Part shown: one piece after another, positions 1 through 8,619 of the stretch
Position numbering within the stretch: the stretch's first letter is position 1
How the letters are laid out: the number at the start of each line of letters is the position of its first letter
Source of the DNA: Vulcanimicrobiia bacterium
Lineage (GTDB): Bacteria; Vulcanimicrobiota; Vulcanimicrobiia; Vulcanimicrobiales; Vulcanimicrobiaceae
Reading direction: 5' to 3'
NCBI GenBank assembly: GCA_025451135.1
Contig: JANWKW010000178.1
Coordinates: forward strand, 1-10,974
DNA: 10,974 nt
Made by a program: the position numbers and the translations under genes
The notes under the pieces: model-generated
Told to the model about the DNA's origin: nothing
Seen by the model: only the letters and a program-made list of their open reading frames with translations
Databases searched by the model: none

Positions 1-1754
1 GTGACCTCGTAGACGCGTTTGGTCACGAAGACGTCGAGCAGCTGCGGATCGATCTTGCCGCGCTGCGCGAACTCCTTGGTGAGGATGTCGAGCGCGCGCT
101 CGATCGAGAGCGCTTTTTTGTACGGGCGGTCGCCCGCGGTGAGCGCGTCGAAGATATCGCTGATCGTCATCATGCGGACCTGCGGCGAGATCTGGTCGCC
201 GGCCAGACCACGCGGATAGCCCGTGCCGTCGAGATGTTCGTGATGGCCGTAGGCCAGATCCGCGACGTTCGGCCAGGGGGTCGTCTGCCACGGGATCTCG
301 CGCAGGAACAAGAACGACTGGGTGACGTGCTCCTGCATGCGATCGCGCTCGGCGCCCGAGAGAGACCCGCGCGGGATCGTCAGAAACTCGAGTTCGCGAT
401 CGTCGAGCAAAGGGCGCACGTCGAGGCCGTCGCGGAACATCCGTCCGCGGGCCTCTTCGAGCGCCGCCTCGGCGTCGGAGGCTACGATGGCCGGTTCGTT
501 GGCCGCTTCGACCTTTTCGAGGAGTGCGATCAGTTCGTCGCGTTCGCGCGGGTCCTGCGTCTGTTCGATCGCGAGCAGAAAGCGCAGGCGGACGGTGTCC
601 AGACGTCCGTCCGGCAGTTTCTTTGATTTCGCGAAGATGTATTCGGGGACGGCGACCTTGCCGAAGTCGTGGAGCAGCGCGGCGTAGCGCAGTTCGCGCA
701 GATGGTCGGGCGTGAAGTGCGCGTCGGCGAACGGACCGCTGCCGATCTCGTTGAGCGCCATCGCCTGCGCGACCGTGAGCGTCGCGACCCGCTCGGAGTG
801 GCCCTGCGTCGCTGAATCGCGGACCTCGATGGCCTTCACCGAGGCGCGCACGAACGTCTCGAACAGATCTTGGATGGCGGTCACCAGGCGCGCGTTCTCC
901 AACGCGACCGCGGCCTGCGAGGCCAAGGCCAGCAAGATCTGCTCGTCGTGATCGTCGAACGGCTCGACGACCTTGACCGTCTGTTCGGGCGAGTCCAGCG
1001 TCAGGTCGAAGGACGGCTTGCGATTGATCAGTTGGATCGCGCCGACCACGTCGCCGTTGACGGTCGTCATCGGGACGCACAGCACCGACATCGTGCGGTA
1101 GTTGCTGGCGCGATCGAACGCGTCGTTGAAGCGGTACGGCAGGCTCTCGTCCGGCACGTAGGCGTCGGCGATGCGGACCGGCTGGGCGGTGCTCGCGACG
1201 TAGCCGGCGATCGAGCCGTGCGAGAGCGGGAGCAGCGAGCCGAGATAGATGCCGGCATCGCTCGGGCCGGTCTGCGCGACCGCGAAGCGGAGCGCCGGAG
1301 GGCCTTCGCCGCGCTCGACGACGTACAGGCTGCCGCCGTCGGAACGCGTCAGCTCGCGGGCCTTGCGCACGATCAGCTGCTGCAGCGCGGCCGCATCGCG
1401 CTCCGACGAGAGCGCGCGGGCGATCTCGAGCAGGTCGGCGCTCTCGCCCGCCAGCCGTTCCTGCGCGATGGCGGCTTCGGCGGCGAGCGCCGCGCGGGCG
1501 GCCGCGCTGACGGCGATCCGGTCGAGCGGCGGACGCAGGACGGCGACCACGTTCGGCTCGTCCGCCAGCCATGCGTTCCCCGGTTCGTCCGGTGCGACCG
1601 CCACGATCGCGACCGGCGTCCGCTCGAGCGCGGCGATACCGCCGAGGGCGCCCAAACGTTCGAAGTTCACCTCGCGCGGCGAAAGGCCGGCCTTCGCAAG
1701 AAGGTCGGGAAATGGCCCGAGGTCGCTCCCGATCGGATACAGGAAAAGGGGCAC
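1..1754 (-). CDS. GAF and HD-GYP domain cyclic-di-GMP phosphodiesterase-like protein (3' end cut by window edge)
   Basis: The minus-strand frame is open from the left edge to beyond 1754, giving 584 visible codons; only a short C-terminal piece should be missing. Residues about 1-95 look like a degenerate receiver fold (opening VPLFLYPIGSDL, later VVAVLRPPLDR, like the receiver K-P loop). Residues about 106-286 are a GAF domain (MSVLCVPMTTVNGDVVGAIQLINR, ending ALASQAAVALENARL). From about 299 comes HD-GYP: H319 in HSERV, H362-D363 in LLHDFGK, H476 in MQEHV, and HHEHLDGTGYP at 504-514, so the metal-binding set is present. Proteins of this family hydrolyse cyclic-di-GMP in the cytoplasm, so signal-gated c-di-GMP breakdown is the likely role. 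About 70 extra residues lie between HD and GYP. The GTG at 1754 is chosen because the receiver-like fold begins there; an in-frame ATG at 1817 would add 21 residues. Neither start has a good ribosome binding site. The gene is divergent from accB. Confidence 0.88.
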   Translation of the reverse strand, partial: MPLFLYPIGSDLGPFPDLLAKAGLSPREVNFERLGALGGIAALERTPVAIVAVAPDEPGNAWLADEPNVVAVLRPPLDRIAVSAAARAALAAEAAIAQERLAGESADLLEIARALSSERDAAALQQLIVRKARELTRSDGGSLYVVERGEGPPALRFAVAQTGPSDAGIYLGSLLPLSHGSIAGYVASTAQPVRIADAYVPDESLPYRFNDAFDRASNYRTMSVLCVPMTTVNGDVVGAIQLINRKPSFDLTLDSPEQTVKVVEPFDDHDEQILLALASQAAVALENARLVTAIQDLFETFVRASVKAIEVRDSATQGHSERVATLTVAQAMALNEIGSGPFADAHFTPDHLRELRYAALLHDFGKVAVPEYIFAKSKKLPDGRLDTVRLRFLLAIEQTQDPRERDELIALLEKVEAANEPAIVASDAEAALEEARGRMFRDGLDVRPLLDDRELEFLTIPRGSLSGAERDRMQEHVTQSFLFLREIPWQTTPWPNVADLAYGHHEHLDGTGYPRGLAGDQISPQVRMMTISDIFDALTAGDRPYKKALSIERALDILTKEFAQRGKIDPQLLDVFVTKRVYEV

Positions 1755-1835
1755 GACCCTGCTTTCTGTCCCCGGGCGGCACGTTCCGGTCGTGGATAAG
1801 GGCGCCCGGGGTGCCATGACGAATCCAACGCGCTC
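1755..1835. promoter_or_regulatory. Divergent intergenic region between the HD-GYP gene and accB
   Basis: Divergent transcription implies that promoters for both directions lie here or in the gene ends. The only -10-like string on the plus strand is GATAAG at 1795-1800, and no matching -35 box is visible at the usual spacing. A short inverted repeat (GGCGCC, loop CGG, GGTGCC, about 1801-1815) could form a weak hairpin. No good Shine-Dalgarno sequence precedes the accB ATG at 1836. If the HD-GYP gene starts at the ATG at 1817 instead of 1754, most of this region is coding. The promoter role is inferred from orientation only. Confidence 0.3.
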
Positions 1836-2264
1836 ATGTCCGACGTGCAAACGCCCCCCGGCGATATCGCCGCCCGGGTCCGCCGCCTGGTGGAAGCCTT
1901 CATCGAAACCGATCTGATCCGCGTCCGCATCGAGCGGGACGGAGAGCGGATCGAGGTCGGCCGCCCTCCCATGCGCCAGGACCACGCCCAAGTGGCCGAG
2001 GCGGTGGCGCTGGCCGCTGAGCCCGTCCCGGTGCGCAATGTGGAGCTCATCAAGGCCGATCTGGTCGGGATCTTCCGGTTGAGCCGGCCGGCGCCGGTCG
2101 AGGGCGACCTGCTCGAGGGCGACCGCGAGCTGGCCTACGTCGAAGCGCTCGGCATCCGCAATCCGGTCCGCTCGCGCGGCGCCGGGCGGATCGCGGCCAT
2201 TCTGTGCAAAGACGGCGACGCGGTCGACTACGGCCGCCCGCTCTTCGAATTGGATCGAGGCTGA
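1836..2264 (+). CDS. accB: AccB-like biotin carboxyl carrier protein lacking the biotinylation lysine
   Basis: A 142-residue protein with the AccB layout. The N-terminal helix and strand (residues about 11-43, ARVRRLVEAFIETDLIRVRI) match the region before the linker in E. coli AccB. A linker follows, then a C-terminal biotinyl-type domain from about 70 (IKADLVGIF) to the end (ILCKDGDAVDYGRPLFELD). In normal AccB the carrier motif is EAMKM and its lysine carries biotin. Here the same position reads EALGI (residues 103-107), so the lysine is glycine 106; the following 30 or so residues align without gaps. The part before the motif is about five residues shorter than in E. coli AccB. As read, the protein cannot be biotinylated at the usual site. 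It is immediately followed by accC and probably co-transcribed with it. It may be a degenerate AccB with a structural or regulatory role in acetyl-CoA carboxylase, with a true carrier elsewhere. Family assignment is firm; function is open. Confidence 0.78.
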   Translation: MSDVQTPPGDIAARVRRLVEAFIETDLIRVRIERDGERIEVGRPPMRQDHAQVAEAVALAAEPVPVRNVELIKADLVGIFRLSRPAPVEGDLLEGDRELAYVEALGIRNPVRSRGAGRIAAILCKDGDAVDYGRPLFELDRG

Positions 2265-2268
2265 TATC
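2257..2268 (+). promoter_or_regulatory. Shine-Dalgarno and probable ATC start of accC
   Basis: GAGG at 2257-2260 is five bases before ATC at 2266-2268, in the accC frame. Reading from this ATC restores the N-terminus expected for biotin carboxylases (start residue-F-R-K-V-L-I-A-N-R-G-E). The first conventional start, GTG at 2278, is 17 bases from the same GAGG and has no ribosome binding site of its own. No ATG, GTG or TTG lies in frame in the roughly 60 bases upstream. The rare start is inferred and not proven. Confidence 0.45.
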
Positions 2269-2277
2269 TTCCGCAAA

Positions 2278-3647
<1,370 letters not shown>

Positions 3648-3648
<1 letters not shown>

Positions 3649-4055
3649 TGCCCAGCCGCCGCATAGCCCGCGAACAGGCCCTTCAAGCGCTCTATTCGAT
3701 CACGGTCGGTCATCGCGATCCGAACGACGTGCTGATCGAGAGCGTCGGCGCGGAAGCCCCGAGCGAACATCGCGCCTTCGTGCGCGACCTGGTGCTGGGC
3801 ACGCTCGACCACACCGAGGAGGCCGACGCGGCGATCGCGCCGCTGCTCCAAGGCTGGACCCTCGAACGGATGCCGACCCTCGATCGTTTGATCCTCCGTA
3901 TGGCCAACTACGAGATCCGCCACGAGGGCACGCCGCCGGCCGTCGTGATGGACGAGTCCGTCGAACTCGCCAAGAAATTCTCGACCGAGGACTCAGGCCG
4001 TTACGTGAACGGCGTCCTGGCGGCGCTCGTCCGCACCGATGCGACGAAAGCCTAG
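3648..4055 (+). CDS. nusB: Transcription antitermination factor NusB
   Basis: A 135-residue all-helical protein of normal NusB length. It begins SRRIAREQALQALYSI, the typical NusB first helix, and ends with the family signature DESVELAKKFSTEDSGRYVNGVL. NusB pairs with NusE (S10) on boxA RNA and promotes rRNA antitermination in the cytoplasm. The ATG at 3648 shares its first base with the accC stop (TGATG). The frame is open far upstream to 2946, but that part is a shadow of accC. The last 17 bases overlap the start of the penicillin-binding protein gene. The position after accC matches the Bacillus-type order. Confidence 0.96.
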
Positions 4056-6201
4056 CCCCAAGACGCGCCGGCGCCGCTTCTGGCGCACGGCCGCGATCAC
4101 CGTCTTCCTGCTGGCGCTCTTCGCCGCGGGCACGGTCGCGGGCATCGTGATGGCGTACTCGCGCAACCTGCCCGACATCAGCCGGATGGCCGACTACCAG
4201 CCGGCCCGTTCGACCCGCATCTACGCGCGCGACGGATCGCTCCTCGGCAGCGTCTACAAAGAGAACCGCGTCTGGGTGCCGATCGCGCAGATCCCCCCGA
4301 TCGTCCGCGATGCGTTCATCGCGAGCGAAGACAAGAACTTCTACCACCATCACGGCGTCGACTTCTTCGGGATCGCGCGCGCCGCTATCGCCGACCTCAC
4401 GCACCATCGCCAGCAAGGCGCGTCGACCATCACCCAGCAACTCGCGCGCAAGCTCTTCCTCAACGACAGCTATTCGGTCTCGCGCAAGATCCAGGAAGCG
4501 CTGCTCGCGATGGAGATCGAGCGCTACTATACCAAGGACGAGATCCTCGAGCGCTATCTCAACCTGGTCTACCTGGGTTCGGGCGCCTATGGCGTCGATG
4601 CGGCCGCGCACACGTACTTCGGTCGCGGCGTCGCCACGCTGACGCCCGGGCAGGCCGCCATGATCGCGGGCGTCGTGGCGGCGCCGTCGGATTACTCGCC
4701 CTACGTCAGCATGGCCAAGGCCAAGAGCCGTCAGACGCGCGCGCTCAACCTGATGGCCGAGAGCCACTTCATCACGCAGGCGCAGGCCGACGACGCGATC
4801 GCCGCGCCGATCGTGCTCGCGGGCGAACGGCCGGCCGGCCTCCAAGGCTACAGCTCGCCGTACTTCACGACCTACGTGATCTCGCAGTTGGAGAAGCTGT
4901 TCGGAACGCAGGCCGTCCAAGAGGGCGGTCTCCAGGTCTACACGACCGTCGATCCCAAGCTCGAAGCGGCCGCCCAAGAGGCGGTCGATTGGGGCGTGAA
5001 CGCGGCGCTCGCCGAAGGCATCGGCGCCCACGAAGCCGCGCTCGTCTCGATCCGCCCGAGCACCGGCGAGATCGTGGCGATGATCGGCGGCACCAAGTTC
5101 TCGCTGGCCAATCAGTTCAATCGCGCCTGGCAGGCCCGCCGCCAGCCCGGCTCGTCGTTCAAGGCGTACGTCTATACCGCGGCCATCGACAACGGCATGG
5201 CGGCCTCGACCATCGTCGACGATTCGCCGGTCTCGTATCCGATGGGCGACGGCACCCAGTGGGCGCCGCAGAACGACGACTTCCGCTACATGGGCCCGGT
5301 GACGCTGCGCCAGGCGCTGGCGCTCTCGCGCAACGTGGTCGCCGTCAAGGTCGCGCAGCAGATCGGCATCGACCGCGTGATCGACTACGCGCAGCGGATG
5401 GGCGTCACGTCACCGCTCGAAGCGAACCTGTCGCTCGCGCTCGGCACGTCGGACGTGACCGTGCTCGACCAGGCCAGCGGCTACGCGACCATCGCCGATC
5501 AGGGCATCCACGTCGAGCCGAGCGCCTTCCGCGTCGTCAAGGACGCTCTCGGCAACACCGTGCTCGACGACCGCTTCCCGCAGCAGAACGAGGTCATCAG
5601 CGCCGGCACGGCGTTCATCATGACCACCATGCTCGAGGACGTGATCGCGTACGGCACCGGCACCAACGCGAATATCGGCCGTCCGGCCGCCGGCAAGACC
5701 GGCACGACCTCGGACTTCAAGGATGCGTGGTTCGTCGGCTTCACGCCCGACCTGGTGACCGCGGTCTGGGCCGGCAACGACGAAGGCCGCATGAGCGAGT
5801 CGTACGGCGGCAACATCCCGGCGCGCATCTGGGCGCGCTACATGCGCGCCGCCCTTGCGAAGGTGCCCAAGCACGACTTCGTGATGCCCGCCGACGAGGT
5901 CCGCAAGATGGCCTCGTGCAGCGGTCGCGGCATGGAGTACTATCTGATCGCCGGGGCGCCGACCTCGCCGTGCGGCAGCGCGTTCGGAACGCCCGCTCCC
6001 GCGCGGTACTACGTCGCACCGGTCTACAGCGCACCGCCGCTCCCGACGTTGGCGCCCACGCCGACGCCGCTGCCGGCGATCGCGACGCCGCCGCCCGACG
6101 CGGTCGGCGACGGGACGCCTTACGTACCTCTCGATTCGCCCGCGCCGTCCGCCGCGCCGCCCTCCCCCGCCGCTACGAAGCCGCCGCACCGCCGCCGATG
6201 A
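4039..6201 (+). CDS. Class A penicillin-binding protein (bifunctional transglycosylase/transpeptidase, PBP1A type)
   Basis: This membrane-anchored enzyme polymerises and crosslinks peptidoglycan outside the cytoplasmic membrane. Its 720 residues hold a basic N-terminus (RRKPSPKTRRRR), one membrane segment at about 17-40, and a GT51 transglycosylase domain with catalytic E97 in EDKNFYHHHGVD, then GASTITQQLARKLFL and KDEILERYLNLVYLGSGAYG. A transpeptidase domain follows with S372-S-F-K375, S430-R-N432 and K553-T-G-T, all intact. The last 65 or so residues form a Pro/Ala-rich tail (APTPTPLPAIATPPP) ending PPHRRR, of no known fold. Two cysteines (C627, C645) near the domain end could form a disulfide. 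The ATG at 4039 lies inside nusB (17-base overlap) and lacks a strong Shine-Dalgarno, so it is probably coupled to nusB. The gene sits where folD is found in Bacillus. Confidence 0.95.
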   Translation: MRRKPSPKTRRRRFWRTAAITVFLLALFAAGTVAGIVMAYSRNLPDISRMADYQPARSTRIYARDGSLLGSVYKENRVWVPIAQIPPIVRDAFIASEDKNFYHHHGVDFFGIARAAIADLTHHRQQGASTITQQLARKLFLNDSYSVSRKIQEALLAMEIERYYTKDEILERYLNLVYLGSGAYGVDAAAHTYFGRGVATLTPGQAAMIAGVVAAPSDYSPYVSMAKAKSRQTRALNLMAESHFITQAQADDAIAAPIVLAGERPAGLQGYSSPYFTTYVISQLEKLFGTQAVQEGGLQVYTTVDPKLEAAAQEAVDWGVNAALAEGIGAHEAALVSIRPSTGEIVAMIGGTKFSLANQFNRAWQARRQPGSSFKAYVYTAAIDNGMAASTIVDDSPVSYPMGDGTQWAPQNDDFRYMGPVTLRQALALSRNVVAVKVAQQIGIDRVIDYAQRMGVTSPLEANLSLALGTSDVTVLDQASGYATIADQGIHVEPSAFRVVKDALGNTVLDDRFPQQNEVISAGTAFIMTTMLEDVIAYGTGTNANIGRPAAGKTGTTSDFKDAWFVGFTPDLVTAVWAGNDEGRMSESYGGNIPARIWARYMRAALAKVPKHDFVMPADEVRKMASCSGRGMEYYLIAGAPTSPCGSAFGTPAPARYYVAPVYSAPPLPTLAPTPTPLPAIATPPPDAVGDGTPYVPLDSPAPSAAPPSPAATKPPHRRR

Positions 6202-7529
6202 ACGAGAACGTCACCGAGCCGTTGATCGTCAGCGTCGGTGAGTTCGCGGCGCGGCTCAAGGGCGTGTTTCGTCACGTCAAGGCGTTCGCGCGGATCGGGG
6301 TGAGCGGCGAGATCTCGGAGTTGCGCCCGGGTGCGTACGGCGTCGCGTTCACCCTCAAGGACGCGAACGCGGTCCTTCGCTGTTTCGCGTTCTCGAAAGC
6401 CGCCGCGGCGTTCCCCGCGCTCGAGAACGGCGTCGCGATCACCGCCATCGGCAGCGTCGAAGTCCAGGAGAAGTACGGGCAGTACCAACTACTCGTGACC
6501 GAAGTCCGGCTCACGGGCAAGGGCGAGCTGCACCAGAAATATCTCGCGCTCAAGCAGCAGTTCCGCGACGAAGGCCTGTTCGAGCCGTCGCGCAAGAAGC
6601 CGGTCCCGGTCTTCCCGCTGCACGTGACGCTCATCTCCGCGCGCCAAGGCAAAGGGGCCGAGGATTTCGCACGAGCGATGCGCGAGAACGTGCCGTTCGT
6701 GCGCGTGACGAGCATCGAAACGCGCGTGCAGGGCGATGGCGCGGAGATCGACATCGCCGAGGCGATCGATAACGCCGGCCGGACAGGTGCCGACCTGATC
6801 GTGCTCGCGCGCGGCGGCGGCTCGTACGAAGACCTGTTCCCGTTCAACCTCGAGCCGGTCGTCCGCGCGATCGCGCGGGCCCGGGTCCCGCTGATGACCG
6901 CGATCGGCCATACCGACGACCACCATCTGGCCGACGACGTCGCCGACCTCGCATTCGGTACGCCGTCGCTCGCCGCCGAGGCGATCGTCAAGAGTTGGGC
7001 CGCCGGTCGCGAGCGGCTCGGACGGGCGGTCGGGAAGATGACGCGCGAGATCCGGGCGATCGGAGCGCAATGGCTCCAGCGCGCCCAGGCCGCGAGCGAC
7101 GGCTTGGAACGCGCCCTGCCACGCTTCCTCGACCGGCGGCGCGCGCTGATCGCGCAGGCGGACAAGATGCTGGTCGAACGCAGCCCGCAGCGCCGGGTCG
7201 GCGAGATGCGTCGCGGCTTCTCCAGCGCGACCGCCCGCCTCGACGCCGGGATCGGCCGGGTCGTCGACGCGCGCACGAACGAGATCGCCCGCCGGGCCGA
7301 ACGGCTGCGCACCGTGCGGATCGTGCCGGAGAAGAAGACGCTGCTCGAACGGCTGGGTGCGCGTCTGGAAGTGCTCAGTCCCGAAGGCCCGCTGGAGCGC
7401 GGCTACGCGATCGTCACCTTCAAGGGCGAACCGCTGCGCGACGCCGCGAACGTCGGGCCGGGCGCCGAGATCGCCGCCCGCCTCTGGCGCGGCTCGATCA
7501 CCGCGCGGGTGGAGAAGACCGACGCCTAG
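6198..7529 (+). CDS. xseA: Exodeoxyribonuclease VII large subunit
   Basis: XseA is the catalytic subunit of exonuclease VII, which degrades single-stranded DNA from both ends in complex with many XseB copies. The 443 residues are normal for the family. They show an N-terminal OB-fold (about 9-110, with SVGEFAARLKGVF and VSGEISELRPGAYGVAFTLKD), then a catalytic domain with VTLISARQGKGAEDF, ARGGGSYEDL (R205, GGG 206-208, E211) and GHTDDHHLADDVADL (237-251). A long helical coiled-coil region follows (about 260-385), and the usual end LERGYAIVTFKGEPLRDA. The family signature GHETD reads GHTDD here. The ATG at 6198 overlaps the preceding stop (ATGA) and has no ribosome binding site, which suggests coupling. 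The frame is open upstream to 4989, but that part is a shadow of the PBP gene. Confidence 0.96.
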   Translation: MNENVTEPLIVSVGEFAARLKGVFRHVKAFARIGVSGEISELRPGAYGVAFTLKDANAVLRCFAFSKAAAAFPALENGVAITAIGSVEVQEKYGQYQLLVTEVRLTGKGELHQKYLALKQQFRDEGLFEPSRKKPVPVFPLHVTLISARQGKGAEDFARAMRENVPFVRVTSIETRVQGDGAEIDIAEAIDNAGRTGADLIVLARGGGSYEDLFPFNLEPVVRAIARARVPLMTAIGHTDDHHLADDVADLAFGTPSLAAEAIVKSWAAGRERLGRAVGKMTREIRAIGAQWLQRAQAASDGLERALPRFLDRRRALIAQADKMLVERSPQRRVGEMRRGFSSATARLDAGIGRVVDARTNEIARRAERLRTVRIVPEKKTLLERLGARLEVLSPEGPLERGYAIVTFKGEPLRDAANVGPGAEIAARLWRGSITARVEKTDA

Positions 7530-7539
7530 CCGAGCGGTG

Positions 7540-8361
7540 GTGCGCCGGATGCGGCCTGAGGAACGCGCGCTCGCGATCGACTGGGCGGCCGGCGAGGGCT
7601 GGAATCCCGGTCTGCACGACGCGGCCGCATTCGGCACGGTCGATTCCCTCGGTTGGTTGATCTGCGAGGTGGACAATGCCCCGGTGGGATGTATAACCGC
7701 CCTGCGCTACGACAATTCGTTCGCGTTCGTCGGATTCTATATCGTGAAGCCCGAACATCGCGGCAAAGGTTACGGCCTCTCGCTTTGGGAGTCCGCGATG
7801 GATCGCGTCCGCGACCGCAATGCCGGGCTCGACGGGGTGCTCGCTCAGGTCGATAACTACGCGAAGGCCGGCTTCGTGCTGGATGGACGAAATGCCAGAT
7901 ATCGCGGCTCCGGCGACGGCGCGGCGAACGGCGGGACGAACCTCGTCGCGCCGGGCGACATCTCGACGCTTATCGCATACGATCGAACCTGCTTCCCCGC
8001 ACCGCGAGGCGCCTTTCTCCGGGAGTGGTTCACCTTGCCCGATTCGTTCTCGCGCGTCGCTCGCCGCGACGCCGAGATCGTCGGCTACGGGACCATCCGT
8101 CGCTGCCGCGAGGGCTGGAAGATCGGCCCGCTCTTCGCGAACGATATCGCCGTCGCCAAGCGGCTCTTTCAGGATCTACGGTCACACGCAGCTGGCGAGC
8201 ACATCTACCTCGATGTCCCCACCTCGAACCTCGCTGCCGTTGGTCTCGCGACCGAAGCCGGCATGGGCGTGGTCTTCGAGACCGCTCGCATGTACCCGCG
8301 CGGCCGGCCGGCCTTCGCCGCCGGCCGCGTCTTCGGCGTGACCAGCTTTGAACTCGGCTGA
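7540..8361 (+). CDS. GNAT acetyltransferase with a second C-terminal acetyltransferase-like domain
   Basis: A 273-residue protein. Residues about 1-125 form a GNAT domain with opening RRMRPEERALAIDWAAGEGW, strand FAFVGFYIVKPEH and acetyl-CoA loop R74-G-K-G-Y-G79. The C-terminal half (DRTCFPAPRGAFLREW, IVGYGTIRRCREGWKIGPLFA, IYLDVPTSNLAAVGLATEAG) resembles the second domain (Acetyltransf_18 type) of known two-domain GNAT proteins. The acceptor substrate is unknown. The start is uncertain: GTG 7537, GTG 7540 and ATG 7549 are in frame within 20 bases of the xseA stop, and family N-termini favour a GTG. The gene separates xseA from xseB, which are usually adjacent. Codons such as AGA, ATA and TGT, rare in the neighbours, occur here and hint at later acquisition. 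Confidence 0.88.
   Translation: MRRMRPEERALAIDWAAGEGWNPGLHDAAAFGTVDSLGWLICEVDNAPVGCITALRYDNSFAFVGFYIVKPEHRGKGYGLSLWESAMDRVRDRNAGLDGVLAQVDNYAKAGFVLDGRNARYRGSGDGAANGGTNLVAPGDISTLIAYDRTCFPAPRGAFLREWFTLPDSFSRVARRDAEIVGYGTIRRCREGWKIGPLFANDIAVAKRLFQDLRSHAAGEHIYLDVPTSNLAAVGLATEAGMGVVFETARMYPRGRPAFAAGRVFGVTSFELG
8299..8329. repeat. Perfect 10-bp inverted repeat near the 3' end of the GNAT gene
   Basis: CGCGGCCGGC at 8299-8308 is the exact reverse complement of GCCGGCCGCG at 8320-8329. The 11-base spacer can add a GGC/GCC stem closed by CTTC. It lies inside the coding sequence, about 30 bases before the stop, with no T-run after it. It could be a chance product of GC-rich coding (residues RGRPAFAAGRV) or a structured RNA element before xseB. 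Confidence 0.4.
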
Positions 8362-8409
8362 GCCGCGCCGCGCGGGACGCCTTCCTAGTCCGTCGAAAGT
8401 AGCCAAACG

Positions 8410-8619
8410 ATGAGTGACGCCGTTCCGCAGTCCTTCGAGCAGAAGCTCGACCGTATCGATGCGATCGTGAAGCAGTTGGAGAGCAACACCGTGCCGCTGG
8501 ATAAGGCCGTCGAGCTGTTCCAAGAGGGCAAGAGGCTCGCCGCCGAGTGCGAGGCGTTGCTCAAGAACGCGCAGGCCACGCTCGACAAGGCGATGGGCGA
8601 AGGCCAGACGCCTGCCTAG
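8410..8619 (+). CDS. xseB: Exodeoxyribonuclease VII small subunit
   Basis: A 69-residue helical protein of normal family length. The core FEQKLDRIDAIVKQLES, then LDKAVELFQEGKRLAAECEALL and the final helix KNAQATLDKAM match the XseB helical hairpin. XseB copies bind along the XseA coiled coil to form exonuclease VII. A weak GAAAG (8395-8399) precedes the ATG by ten bases. The 48 bases between the GNAT stop and this start show no clear promoter or terminator. The gene overlaps the probable tlyA start. Confidence 0.95.
   Translation: MSDAVPQSFEQKLDRIDAIVKQLESNTVPLDKAVELFQEGKRLAAECEALLKNAQATLDKAMGEGQTPA
8599..8614 (+). promoter_or_regulatory. Shine-Dalgarno and probable CTG start of tlyA
   Basis: GAAGG at 8599-8603, inside xseB, is eight bases before CTG 8612-8614. 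Translating from there gives PSERLDNLVAE, the usual opening of the TlyA S4 domain. No ATG, GTG or TTG lies in frame between 8591 and 8687. Confidence 0.5.

Noticed and set aside
870..1799. 309-codon plus-strand open frame over the HD-GYP gene
   Set aside because: The minus strand encodes clear GAF and HD-GYP motifs over the same bases; the plus-strand translation is Arg/Asp-rich with no recognisable motif, a GC-rich shadow.
1816..1917. Small plus-strand ORF with a CPTCKR zinc-ribbon-like string, overlapping the accB start
   Set aside because: It overlaps the conserved N-terminus of the AccB-like protein in another frame, has no ribosome binding site, and has only one CxxC pair.
3700..5031. 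443-codon minus-strand open frame opposite nusB and the PBP gene
   Set aside because: Covers two well-supported plus-strand genes and shows no domain motif.
4989..6197. Upstream extension of the xseA frame (846 codons in total)
   Set aside because: The part before 6198 overlaps the intact transpeptidase domain; XseA homology begins at 6198 with the ATGA overlap.
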